A DNA stretch of 64,000 bases, from positions 2,542,001 through 2,606,000 of the forward strand of contig NZ_CAJIMS010000001.1 in NCBI RefSeq assembly GCF_905175375.1, read 5' to 3'. The notes below the pieces were generated by a model. It worked only from the letters and a program-made list of their open reading frames with translations. It was not told the origin of the DNA and made no database searches. The translations under genes and the position numbers were made by a program. How positions within the stretch are numbered: the first letter of the stretch is position 1; the number at the start of each line of letters is the position of its first letter. Positions 7,245 to 14,311 of the stretch are shown piece by piece. This DNA is from Chryseobacterium aquaeductus. GTDB lineage: Bacteria; Bacteroidota; Bacteroidia; Flavobacteriales; Weeksellaceae.

Positions 7245-7652
7245 ATGTTAAAATTAAGGTTTTATGCCTAACTCTAACTGGATGCTAAATTAGTATATCC
7301 AGAAAACAAAAAAAATTACGGAATAGGTATAAGTTTTGGTATGGCAACAAAAAATATTAATGGATATATTTATCAAGAATTAGTTGGCAATTAGTAATTT
7401 AAAATCTCAAAAAACGAATGATAGATAATTGCAGTTTATGAAATTACTTTAGTGAATGTTGGTAGGGTTTTACAGTAAAATATTCCTGTTTTTTTATCTC
7501 AATATCTTGATTAAAAAAGCTGTATACTCAATGTATTAAACTAATATGCAATTCTATTTTTGTAATATTTATTAATTCAGGAATATATTTGTGGAAATTT
7601 TTTTGTTGACGAAATTTTTCGGCGAATTATCGAGAAAAAAGAGCAGGATTAA
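7245..7652. other. Gene-poor stretch with possible fragments
   Basis: No intact gene. A frame at 7302-7394 reads NYGIGISFGMATKNINGYIY and ends in a stop, like the tail of a larger protein, but I cannot name it. The last part (about 7575-7650) is in frame with the Crp-like fragment and may be its degraded middle (YICGNFFVDEIFRRIIEKKE). Confidence 0.35.
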
Positions 7653-7805
7653 TTCGGCCAGCTCATCAATACCGGTGAAGAAAATTATAAAATCCTGTTG
7701 CAAAACAAACCCAATTGGCTGCGACAAATTCCACAATATCACATTGCTTTGTATTTTGGAAGTGCGCCTGAAACGTTGATTATAGTTCGAAAACAGATTT
7801 TCTAA
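7653..7805 (+). pseudogene. Crp/Fnr-family regulator, C-terminal fragment
   Basis: The frame reads FGQLINTGEENYKILLQNKP, then WLRQIPQYHIALYFGSAPET and LIIVRKQIF, then stop. This is the end of Crp/Fnr regulators: the linker ER[YF]..LL...P, the HTH with IPQYHIASYLGISPETLSRIRK. Two consensus Ser are replaced (IALYF for IASYL, LIIVRK for LSRIRK), a sign of drift. An in-frame stop lies at 7650 just before it, and the cyclic-nucleotide-binding part is missing. It overlaps the end of the SnoaL-like gene on the other strand by four bases. Confidence 0.6.
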
Positions 7806-8155
7806 ATCTTTGATGGCATTTCCCAAGTATGACAAAGGATTTTCCAAACTTTATCTTCTAAAATCCATGTAACGGAATACTTTCCTATACAAATGATTTT
7901 GTCTGAATTTATTTCCTGATCAGTAAAATCGCCATATTCAAAAGCCATTTCTGCCTTGATGATTTGTTCCTTTGGTTGGAAAATCACATCTACTTTGCCT
8001 AATCCGCCTTTCATAAAATCAAGAATATTTTTGTTTCCCTGAATCGCAGGTTTGTTGGGCGGAAAAATATGTGCATTTTCAAAGTATATATTTTTGAAAA
8101 CTTCAGCATCGGCATTTCGCCAAGCGGAAGTCCAATTTTTCATTGTGGGATTCAT
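7802..8155 (-). CDS. SnoaL-like / DUF4440 family protein
   Basis: I start at 8155 (MNPTMKNWTSAW), four bases after the upstream gene ends; the longer frame would run into it. The product is 117 residues, usual for this cone-shaped alpha+beta fold. Features: an N-terminal helix with WTSAWRNADAE, then IFPPNKPAIQGNKNILDFM, then strands with YSVTWILEDKVWKILCHTW. The fold serves enzymes and ligand binders, so the substrate cannot be told. The pair with the NADP oxidoreductase suggests one operon, perhaps in detoxifying small reactive compounds. Confidence 0.7.
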   Translation of the reverse strand: MNPTMKNWTSAWRNADAEVFKNIYFENAHIFPPNKPAIQGNKNILDFMKGGLGKVDVIFQPKEQIIKAEMAFEYGDFTDQEINSDKIICIGKYSVTWILEDKVWKILCHTWEMPSKI

Positions 8156-8159
8156 ATTT

Positions 8160-8762
8160 TTATTTTTTTCTTTGAAAATAAGTAAAACCGGCATCAGTTC
8201 CGCCGCCACCAAGAGTAATGGCAATATTGAGGTGAGCGATTGCTTCCAAATGACGGGCGTTTTTCAGACCACCAACAATCAATCCATCAAAACCGGATTC
8301 ATCTGCTAATTTTTTAATGATTTCGGCTGCTTCAACATCATCAGAAGCAATGAAAGCCGTGAGTTTTTGGTCATCAAATTTTTGCTTTTCAGGAGTCATT
8401 ACATCGGCAAAAATCGTGTTGAATGCTTTTACCACTTTACTTTCGGGAAGCAATTTTGCGGTTATTTCGCCACCGCTATTTTCGCCTAAAAACAAAGGCG
8501 ACCAATCTTCCAAATTAATGGCGTTGGTAATATCGACCACGATTTTGTCTTTCAAAAATTCTTTATTTTTCGTTAAAACTTCTTCCATCGCAGCAAACGG
8601 AATCGCAAAACAAACCACTTCTCCAAAATTACACGCATCTTGAATAGATAATTGATCATCCTTAGGATTTTGAGTTCCGTATTTTAAGGTATGTCCTGCA
8701 TTTTGAAACAAATTTCCCAAACTGGAAGCCACATTTCCGGCTCCTATAAAACTAATATTCAT
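8160..8762 (-). CDS. NADP-dependent F420-type oxidoreductase
   Basis: The 200-residue protein begins with a Rossmann motif, ISFIGAGNVASSLG (residues 3-16). It continues with IVVDITNAINLEDW and SKVVKAFNTIFADVM, both typical of the F420H2:NADP oxidoreductase-like family (NADP_oxidored). In Bacteroidota, which do not make F420, members probably act as NADPH-dependent reductases on other substrates. It is transcribed away from an HxlR regulator, with 94 bases between, the common layout for an electrophile- or redox-sensing switch. A second member lies broken at 11216. Confidence 0.75.
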   Translation of the reverse strand: MNISFIGAGNVASSLGNLFQNAGHTLKYGTQNPKDDQLSIQDACNFGEVVCFAIPFAAMEEVLTKNKEFLKDKIVVDITNAINLEDWSPLFLGENSGGEITAKLLPESKVVKAFNTIFADVMTPEKQKFDDQKLTAFIASDDVEAAEIIKKLADESGFDGLIVGGLKNARHLEAIAHLNIAITLGGGGTDAGFTYFQRKK

Positions 8763-8806
8763 TATTTTTTTGTTTAATTAATTATGCAAATGTGCAACAG
8801 TATCGT

Positions 8807-8814
8807 TATTTTTG
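8807..8814 (+). promoter_or_regulatory. TAnnTTTG promoter element for hxlR-type gene
   Basis: TATTTTTG fits the Bacteroidota -7 consensus TAnnTTTG. It lies 42 bases upstream of the chosen start of the HxlR gene. Confidence 0.45.
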
Positions 8815-8840
8815 CAAGTAGTTACCAAATTGTATGGTAG

Positions 8841-8854
8841 TTACTTAAAAGTAA
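8841..8854. promoter_or_regulatory. Candidate HxlR operator
   Basis: TTACTTAAAAGTAA is a near-perfect palindrome (TTACTT, AA, AAGTAA) two bases before the HxlR start. A direct repeat GTAGTTAC occurs twice just upstream (8817-8843). Such sites in front of HxlR genes are usually bound by the regulator itself; here it would cover the region between promoter and start codon. Inference only. Confidence 0.35.
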
Positions 8855-8856
8855 GT

Positions 8857-9216
8857 ATGAGTAGAAAACCGTCTTCCACCAACCTTGAAAACGAAAAAGC
8901 GCTCGAAAACGATTGTCCTTTTATTTTTGCTTTGTCATTGATGGGAAAACGTTGGAAACCCGCCATTCTTTGGAAAATGACCGAAGGTTTTTACCGTTTT
9001 GGAGAATTCAAAAGAGAAATTCCGCAAATTTCCGAAAAAATGCTGACCCAACATTTACGGGAGTTAGAAGCAGACGAACTCATCACCAGAACCATCTATC
9101 CCGAAATGCCACCTAGAGTAGAATATGCTTTAACCGAATTCGGAGCTTCACTGGAACCTATTTTAAAAGAACTCAATCTTTGGGGCGTAAAAGCGAAGAA
9201 AATAAAATCTGCCTAA
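8857..9216 (+). CDS. HxlR-family transcriptional regulator
   Basis: I start at 8857 (MSRKPSSTN) because the longer frame would begin inside the promoter. The product is about 119 residues. It has the HxlR winged-helix pattern: CPFIFALSLMGKRWKPAILW (Cys near residue 19 as in redox-sensing members), then GFYRFGEFKREIPQISEKML, then LTQHLRELEADELITR and PRVEYALTEFG for the wing. It is divergent from the NADP oxidoreductase and likely controls it. The conserved Cys near the N-terminus could sense electrophiles, as in HypR/YodB, but that is inferred. Confidence 0.8.
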   Translation: MSRKPSSTNLENEKALENDCPFIFALSLMGKRWKPAILWKMTEGFYRFGEFKREIPQISEKMLTQHLRELEADELITRTIYPEMPPRVEYALTEFGASLEPILKELNLWGVKAKKIKSA

Positions 9217-9292
9217 TTTTTTCTTGAAGAGGATGATTTCTTGATTCAAAAGTTTTGTTACGGAAGATGGAGAAATATTTGAAGTTTAAAAA

Positions 9293-9500
9293 TTATTTTT
9301 CCTCTATCCCAAAATCTTTCATCAATACCAGACCATAATTTCTTAAAATAATAATGATTTCCACTGCGTTTTTTCCTCGCTCGGTAATGGTATATTCTGT
9401 TTTTGGTGGTACTTCTGCGAAAAATTTGTTTAGAAATAAAACCATCTTTCAACAATTCTTTTAAATTTTTAGAAAGCATTCTGTCTGAAATATTTGGGAT
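9293..9500 (-). pseudogene. HxlR-family regulator, truncated and frameshifted
   Basis: On the minus strand, from 9500 the frame reads IPNISDRMLSKNLKELLKDG and FISKQIF, i.e. recognition helix and wing of an HxlR protein. After the codons for KQI an extra T shifts the frame; the correct continuation is AEVPPKTEYTITERGKNAVE, ending at 9293. The N-terminal half is absent: homology stops at about 9500, where the DJ-1 fragment on the other strand begins. So two lesions: a deletion of the 5' half and a single-base insertion. Confidence 0.7.
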
Positions 9501-9873
9501 GCACTTTCAGAGGAAATAAAGATTTGGAAAAACTTTTTGTAAATTTCTATGAAACAGGAAAACCAAGTGCTACAGTTTGTCATTCAACCTCTTTATTGTT
9601 AGAAGCAAAGAAATCAAACGGTGAATTATTGATTAAAGATAAAACTTGGACGGGATTTGCTGATGCCGAAGAGGAGTTTGCGGATCAAGCTGTTGGTATG
9701 AAAATTCAGGCATATAGAATAGAAACTGAAGCTAAAAAAATTGCTGGAACAAGTTCAAAGTTTCGGCACCGTTTAGTGCTTATGTTATTCAAGATGTAAA
9801 TTTGATTACAGGGCAACAACAAAATTCTGGTGCAGCAGCTGCGGAATTGGTGGTGAAATTTTTGAATAAATGA
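9501..9873 (+). pseudogene. DJ-1/PfpI-family protein, truncated and frameshifted
   Basis: The frame from about 9512 reads GNKDLEKLFVNFYETGKPS, ATVCHSTSLLLEAKKSNGEL and TWTGFADAEEEFADQAVGMK. ATVCHS is the nucleophile elbow (Cys) of DJ-1/PfpI glutamine-amidotransferase-like proteins, and FADAEEE is typical for the class. The N-terminal half is missing. Near 9760 one base is lost: the true continuation is KVSAPFSAYVIQDVNLITGQ and ends AELVVKFLNK with TGA at 9871-9873. The truncated HxlR fragment abuts it head to head, so one deletion probably removed the shared promoter and both gene starts. Confidence 0.7.
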
Positions 9874-10063
9874 AATTTTTAGAACTAAAAACGGATATTC
9901 AAAATAACTCATTGTTAAATTAAAAAAAGATAAAAATAAAATGCTTAAAAGTTTTGGAATATGCAATTAATTAAAGAATAATTTTCAGAAAAAAAATCTA
10001 TTTTTGAATCTTCATAAATAATTTCTCTCACAAATAGTATTCAAAAAAAAACACAATTTAATT

Positions 10064-11048
10064 ATGTATGTAGGAAAAGAATTTAAGTTTTCATTGCTTT
10101 GGCATTTTGCTCGTAAAAATCTGTTTAGAACTTTATTGGTATCTCTTGCTGTGTGTATTTTATATGAAATAGTAGGTTGGAAATGGATAGGAATATCTTT
10201 TATACCAATTGCTACAATAGGAACTGCGGTTGCTTTTTATGTAGGATTTAAAAATAATCAGGCATACGATCGCTTGTGGGAAGCTCGGAAAATATGGGGC
10301 GGAATTACCAATACCAGTCGAAGTTTCACAGCAATGTTGATTGCAGTAGTTCCGGATAAAGATATACAAAGAGAATTTTTGTATAGACATATCAGCTGGG
10401 TCAATATTTTACGGCTTCAGTTGCGGAAAATCATTCCATGGGCTACAAGTAAAGAAGACCTTCATCAAACATTTTTGAGTGAAAAAATGAATTGGAACAA
10501 TTTGAAGCCGGTGTAAAAAAAATATTCGCAGATATCGGAAGACTTGAATATTTTGACATGATGATGAAGCGAAGCAACATAGCAAATCACCTTCTGAAAA
10601 AGCAAATTCATGAACTAGGACAATTGAAAAAGAAAGGTTTTATCGATGAATATGAACACAGCGATCTGGTAAGACAAATTGTTGAATTGGTCAACTTTCA
10701 GGGAGGTTGCGAAAGAATAAAAAATACGCCTTTGTATAGACAATTTAGCGTTTTTAGTAGAATTTTTGTGGTGCTGTTTATTGTTTTATTGCCTTTTGGG
10801 TTAGTTAACGAAATGGCTAAAATAGGAAGCTACGGAGTTTGGCTTACGGTGCCTTTTTCAATGCTTATTTCTTGGGTATTTTATACCATGGAGCAAATAG
10901 GAGAGTTTAGCGAAAACCCGTTTGATAACAGTATCATGATGTGCCACTCAATACTATTTGCAAGACCATAGAAACCGATATTAAAGAATTTGTTGGTGAT
11001 ACAGACTTTCCAGAGAAGGTGAATCCTATAGATGATGTACTTTTATAA
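10064..11048 (+). pseudogene. Bestrophin-family membrane protein, two frameshifts
   Basis: The first frame (10064-10516) reads the N-terminal half of the bestrophin/UPF0187 anion channel family: FARKNLFRTLLVSLAVCILY, a second helix, then YDRLWEARKIWGGITNTSRS, the best family signature. At about 10485 an A7 run appears to be A6; the protein goes on in another frame as NELEQFEAGVKKIFADIGRL to FGLVNEMAKIGSYGVWLTVP and IGEFSENPFDNSI. Near 10930 another single base is lost; the true end is NDVPLNTICKTIETDIKEFV and so on to 11048. All parts are present, so it is a recent break or sequence error at two sites. Confidence 0.75.
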
Positions 11049-11049
11049 A

Positions 11050-11100
11050 AGTAGAATTTTCATAAATCAAGGAAAAAATATAATCAAAAGAAATTCTACT
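11050..11100 (+). terminator. Hairpin after the bestrophin gene
   Basis: AGTAGAATTT (11050-11059) and AAATTCTACT (11091-11100) are an exact 10-bp inverted repeat with a 31-base loop, directly after the bestrophin stop. There is no T run, so termination is uncertain. Confidence 0.25.
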
Positions 11101-11215
11101 ACAGTATATAGCGGTAAAGGTTGATGATGAAAAGGTATTTGGCAGCAGAAAGTGCCGTTAAAAAACAAAAATTACTCAATAAAAATTTGTATTAACTATT
11201 AATTAAATTAATGTT

Positions 11216-11829
11216 ATGAAAATAGCTATTATAGGATCAGGAAATGTAGGTGGCGCTTTAGCACAGCAATGGGTAAAAGCTGGGCATACAGTTTTAATAG
11301 GTGCACAATTTCCTTTGAGTGAGAAAACATTTCGTTAGCTACGAAAATTGGCGAAGACCGTTTTGCAGTGATAGAAAATGCGGTAAAGCAAAGTGATGTC
11401 ATTATAATAGCAACGCCGCCTACCGCAATTTTAGAAATCATTGAAAAAATGGGCGATGTGTCGGGAAAAGTGATTATTGATGCCACCAATTCCATTGGGA
11501 AAAATCCGGAACCTTATCAAACTGTATATCACGTTTTATCAGATAAAACTGATGCGGAGATTGTAAAATGTTTCAACACTACAGGTTTTGAAAATATGCT
11601 CAATCCAATTTACAATGGTGAAGCAATTGATATGTTTATGGCAGGTGAAAGTGAGGAAGCAAAAGCTATTGCGTTACAATTATCGACTGATGCAGGTTTT
11701 GGGTCTTGCATTGATTTTGGTAAATCCGATAAAGTAGAATTATTAGAAAAATTTGCTTTATCGTGGATTAATTTAGCCATAATGCAAGGCCACGGTAGAA
11801 ATCTGGCGTTTAAGGTAGTTCGTAGATAG
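11216..11829 (+). pseudogene. NADP-dependent F420-type oxidoreductase, frameshifted
   Basis: The first frame (11216-11338) encodes the Rossmann start IAIIGSGNVGGALAQQWVKA and stops after FPLSEKTFR. The next frame carries the rest: NISLATKIGEDRFAVIENAV, then VIIDATNSIGKNPEPYQTVY and VKCFNTTGFENMLNPI, ending KVVRR. The break is a single lost A in GAGAAAAC (A5 to A4), restoring SEKNISLATK. The protein is the same family as 8160-8762 (about 200 residues). With one base restored it would be intact, so either a recent pseudogene or a sequence error. Confidence 0.75.
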
Positions 11830-12185
11830 TTGATTATGTTTCGGAAAAAATTTACCATTTCTAATTCTTTTTCTCTTGGTAAATCAGCTGTCATATTTTC
11901 CGCTCCTAATTCTTGTCCCCTTGCTCTTGGTAAGTGAACTAAAACCGCCATCAATATTACATACAAAGCCATTAACGTGTAACCTAATTTATCGTATTTG
12001 CCAATTACTGCACTAATTATAAAAAGCAGAATACATACTAATGTAAGATAGTTCCAAAATAATGGAAACGGAAGATAATCAGGTACGAAGGAAGCACCAA
12101 CTTCTGGTTTGCCGAGGTGTAAACCCACATACAATAAAAAAGAAAGTGGAAAAATGTACTTTCCTAAGTTTAAAATTTTATCCAT
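11830..12185 (-). CDS. DoxX-like membrane protein, 3' end possibly replaced
   Basis: I start at 12185 (MDKILNLGKYIFPLSFLLYV), after the YCII gene. Four hydrophobic segments fit the DoxX-like small membrane proteins: PLSFLLYVGLHLGKPEVGA, LFWNYLTLVCILLFIISAV, and TLMALYVILMAVLVHLPRA. Family members end about 15-25 residues after the last helix. Here the open frame does not stop but runs on (ENMTADLPREKELEMVNFF) into sequence that codes the end of the oxidoreductase on the other strand, to 11610. I give the part up to 11830 as the likely original gene; the true 3' end seems to be lost by a deletion next to the oxidoreductase. Confidence 0.5.
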
Positions 12186-12196
12186 CGTCTTAAGAT

Positions 12197-12550
12197 TTAG
12201 CTGGTAGGAAATGGGATAAGCGGTCTGATTTCTACCGTGCTGTTTGGATATTTTAGAATTGGGCATGTCTTGCTCCATTCTTGCACTTCTTCCAGATTGT
12301 CCGATTTGCAGATTAAAAATCCTGAAACCAAAACACTGTTAGTTTCTTTGTGCGGTCCAACTGAAACTCCATTTTTGTCAACAATTGATGCTTCATAACG
12401 AATGGGTGCAGTGTGTACCAATTTACCTTGCATTGCGATATTTCCTATCCAAGATTGCCATTTGGCCATATCTTGCGCCATATCTTGCGAGGTTGCTAAA
12501 TAGCCATTTTCGGCACTTGCATTTCTGAATAGTAATAGATATTCTGTCAT
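12197..12550 (-). CDS. YCII-related (DGPF-type) protein
   Basis: The 117-residue protein has the YCII dimeric ferredoxin-like pattern: TEYLLLFRNASAENG at the start, MAKWQSWIGNIAMQGKLVHT in the middle and NSVLVSGFLICKSDNLEEV with a C-terminal STVEIRPL. Proteins like this are often next to ECF sigma factors or DoxX-like genes; the chemistry is unknown, though a His-Asp pair can make a catalytic site in relatives. It starts 12 bases before the DoxX-like gene and likely forms an operon with it. Confidence 0.75.
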   Translation of the reverse strand: MTEYLLLFRNASAENGYLATSQDMAQDMAKWQSWIGNIAMQGKLVHTAPIRYEASIVDKNGVSVGPHKETNSVLVSGFLICKSDNLEEVQEWSKTCPILKYPNSTVEIRPLIPFPTS

Positions 12551-12628
12551 AATTTAGTAATTTTATTGTGGATGATGTGACAAAATTCAGCAATAAAATT
12601 TCTGTAAACGATGACAAAAGTCGATGTT

Positions 12629-13198
12629 TTACAATTTTGCTTTTAGTCGGCTAAAAACATCTTTGTTGATACCCAAATAGGACGCGATGAGTTTGCTTGA
12701 AAGTCTTGTCATCAACATCGGTCGGTATTCCATCAGCCATTTTATTCTTTCTAATGCTGATAAGGAGACTAATGTGTTGATGCGATAAACAGAGTTGGCA
12801 TAAGATGATTCAAGAATTTGTTTATATACTTTGTCGAACTGCGGAACGGTTTGCATCATTGTTTGAAATGACTGTCTGTCAATAGCAAAAAGTTCGCAAG
12901 GTTCAATAGTTCTGATATTTTCAGATGAAGGTTTGCCACTTCCAAAACTTACCAATTCCGAACACCAGTTGTCTTCAATTACAATATCTCTTGTAGTTTC
13001 ATTAAAATCTTTGTCGTAAGCATAAACTTGCAGGCAACCTTTGGCAATGAAGTAAACGTATTTGCAAATTTCGCCTTGTTGCAAAAGTTGTTCGTTACGT
13101 TTGGTCGTAATCTGTTTAAAATTTGAAAGAGCCTTGTCTAAATGTTCAAGGTCATCTCCAAGTCGTTTAGTGATATGATTGTGCAAAATTTCTATCAT
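12629..13198 (-). CDS. Crp/Fnr-family transcriptional regulator
   Basis: The 189-residue protein carries a cyclic-nucleotide-type sensor domain (about residues 20-120): RNEQLLQQGEICKYVYFIAK, GCLQVYAYD, then NIRTIEPCELFAIDRQSFQT. The C-terminal HTH is recognisable (RLSSKLIASYLGINKDVFSR). It has the length of the flavobacterial Crp/Fnr group, which mostly lacks the cAMP-binding Arg signature, so the ligand is unknown. It lies 78 bases upstream of the YCII gene, same strand, and may regulate that operon. Confidence 0.8.
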   Translation of the reverse strand: MIEILHNHITKRLGDDLEHLDKALSNFKQITTKRNEQLLQQGEICKYVYFIAKGCLQVYAYDKDFNETTRDIVIEDNWCSELVSFGSGKPSSENIRTIEPCELFAIDRQSFQTMMQTVPQFDKVYKQILESSYANSVYRINTLVSLSALERIKWLMEYRPMLMTRLSSKLIASYLGINKDVFSRLKAKL

Positions 13199-13959
13199 GT
13201 AGTTTTTATGGTTCTTTATTTATAGTCACTAACTAAGAATATTTTCTGAATAATATACTGCGCGAATTATATTTTCTCCTATTATGATAGTAGACAAAAA
13301 TTTGTCACGGAGAGAAAAGTTTAGTTTTTTTGATAATTTTTTTAAACAGATTAGAGTCTTCATAAGTTTTAAAATGGCAAAATATAATTAACATTCCGTG
13401 ATTTTATGAATAATATGCCAAGTAAATTTTTTTCAAAATTAATTATTTCTGAAAAACAAATAACTTAATATTTTTTATAATTCCATTGTTTAATTTCAAC
13501 AATTCGTAAAAGCAGAAGAAAGTGAAAGAGCAAAAGGTTTTTGATGAGGTAATTGATGATATTTGTGTTGTGAAGGGAAATAAGAATAAGTCGGTCGTAC
13601 TTTAAAGAAGGAGTAAGTATTCATTTTTTTTGAACTGGTGGATTTGCATTGTTAGTAATACCAGATCGTTAATCCTTTCCAGTAAAACAAAAACTTCTAA
13701 ATTACTTTTCGCTTTGAAATTTTTAGTGAAAAAAAATTTTTGTTATTTACGATTATGGACTCTAAAATTAAAAAATTCTGTGTCGATATGATTTTCTAAC
13801 AGTACTTTGGGAAAATTAGGTTTCCAAAAAAGTTAATATACCTTAGGTAACCGACGAGGTCACCTTCCAAACAAAACACCTCTTTTATAGTGAGATCAAA
13901 AAAAAACCCTCAAATCGTGAAATTTGAGGGGTTTCGTTAGTGAGATTTAATCTCTTTAG
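13199..13959. other. Intergenic stretch, no gene recognised
   Basis: About 760 bases with no supported gene. A short open frame near 13520-13603 (KQKKVKEQKVFDEVIDDICV) has no start codon and no family I know. Near 13848-13868 AGGTAACC and GGTCACCT form an imperfect inverted repeat. Confidence 0.45.
13898..13935 (-). terminator. Terminator of the first tRNA-Phe
   Basis: On the minus strand CCTCAAAT and ATTTGAGG pair around a short loop and are followed by nine T. It lies 25 bases after the tRNA. Confidence 0.75.
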
Positions 13960-14032
13960 TGGTTTCTCCAGGAATCGAACCAGGGACACATGGATTTTCA
14001 ATCCATTGCTCTACCAACTGAGCTAAGAAACC
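13960..14032 (-). tRNA. tRNA-Phe (anticodon GAA)
   Basis: A 73-base cloverleaf on the minus strand. The acceptor stem is GGTTTCT / AGAAACC, the D arm contains AGCTCAGTTGGTAGAGC, the anticodon arm ATGGA / TCCAT with loop TTGAAAA (GAA reads Phe codons), and the T arm CCTGGTTCGATTCCTGG. CCA is not encoded. It has its own terminator and is identical to the second copy. Confidence 0.97.
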
Positions 14033-14103
14033 ATTGTTTTACTTTGTGACAAAGTTACAAACATAATGCTTTTAAACGAACAGAAATATTTTTCAGTTTG
14101 AAT

Positions 14104-14130
14104 AAAAAACCGCCTTTTGCAAGGCGGTTT
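14104..14130 (-). terminator. Terminator of the second tRNA-Phe
   Basis: AACCGCC and GGCGGTT form a strong GC stem; on the minus strand it is followed by a T run. It sits directly between the two tRNA genes. Confidence 0.85.
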
Positions 14131-14131
14131 G

Positions 14132-14204
14132 TGGTTTCTCCAGGAATCGAACCAGGGACACATGGATTTTCAATCCATTGCTCTACCAACTGAGCTAAGA
14201 AACC
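14132..14204 (-). tRNA. tRNA-Phe (anticodon GAA), second copy
   Basis: The same 73-base sequence as at 13960-14032, in tandem on the minus strand about 100 bases away. Loop TTGAAAA gives anticodon GAA; CCA is not encoded. Each copy has a separate terminator, so they are expressed separately or as a processed pair. Confidence 0.97.
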
Positions 14205-14311
14205 ATTATGTTTTGTGTAATTTACTTCGTTGTTTTAAAGTGATGCAAAAATAGGAAGTTTTGATATATGAAGCAAGTATTAACTAATATTTTTTGTTAT
14301 TAAATTAAAAC

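Noticed and set aside
7572..7847. Minus-strand 91-codon ORF
   Set aside because: Antisense to the Crp fragment and the end of the SnoaL-like gene; no recognisable features.
8052..8309. Plus-strand 85-codon ORF antisense to the oxidoreductase pair
   Set aside because: Shadow; both minus-strand genes have family matches.
9706..9966. Minus-strand 86-codon ORF
   Set aside because: Shadow of the DJ-1 fragment, which has a clear family match in the other strand.
11610..12278. One 222-residue protein
   Set aside because: The first 31 codons overlap the YCII gene end and the last 70 are antisense to the oxidoreductase; only the middle matches a family.
13960..14204. Attachment site made by a partial tRNA copy
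   Set aside because: Both tRNA copies are full length and no third partial copy was seen in the window.
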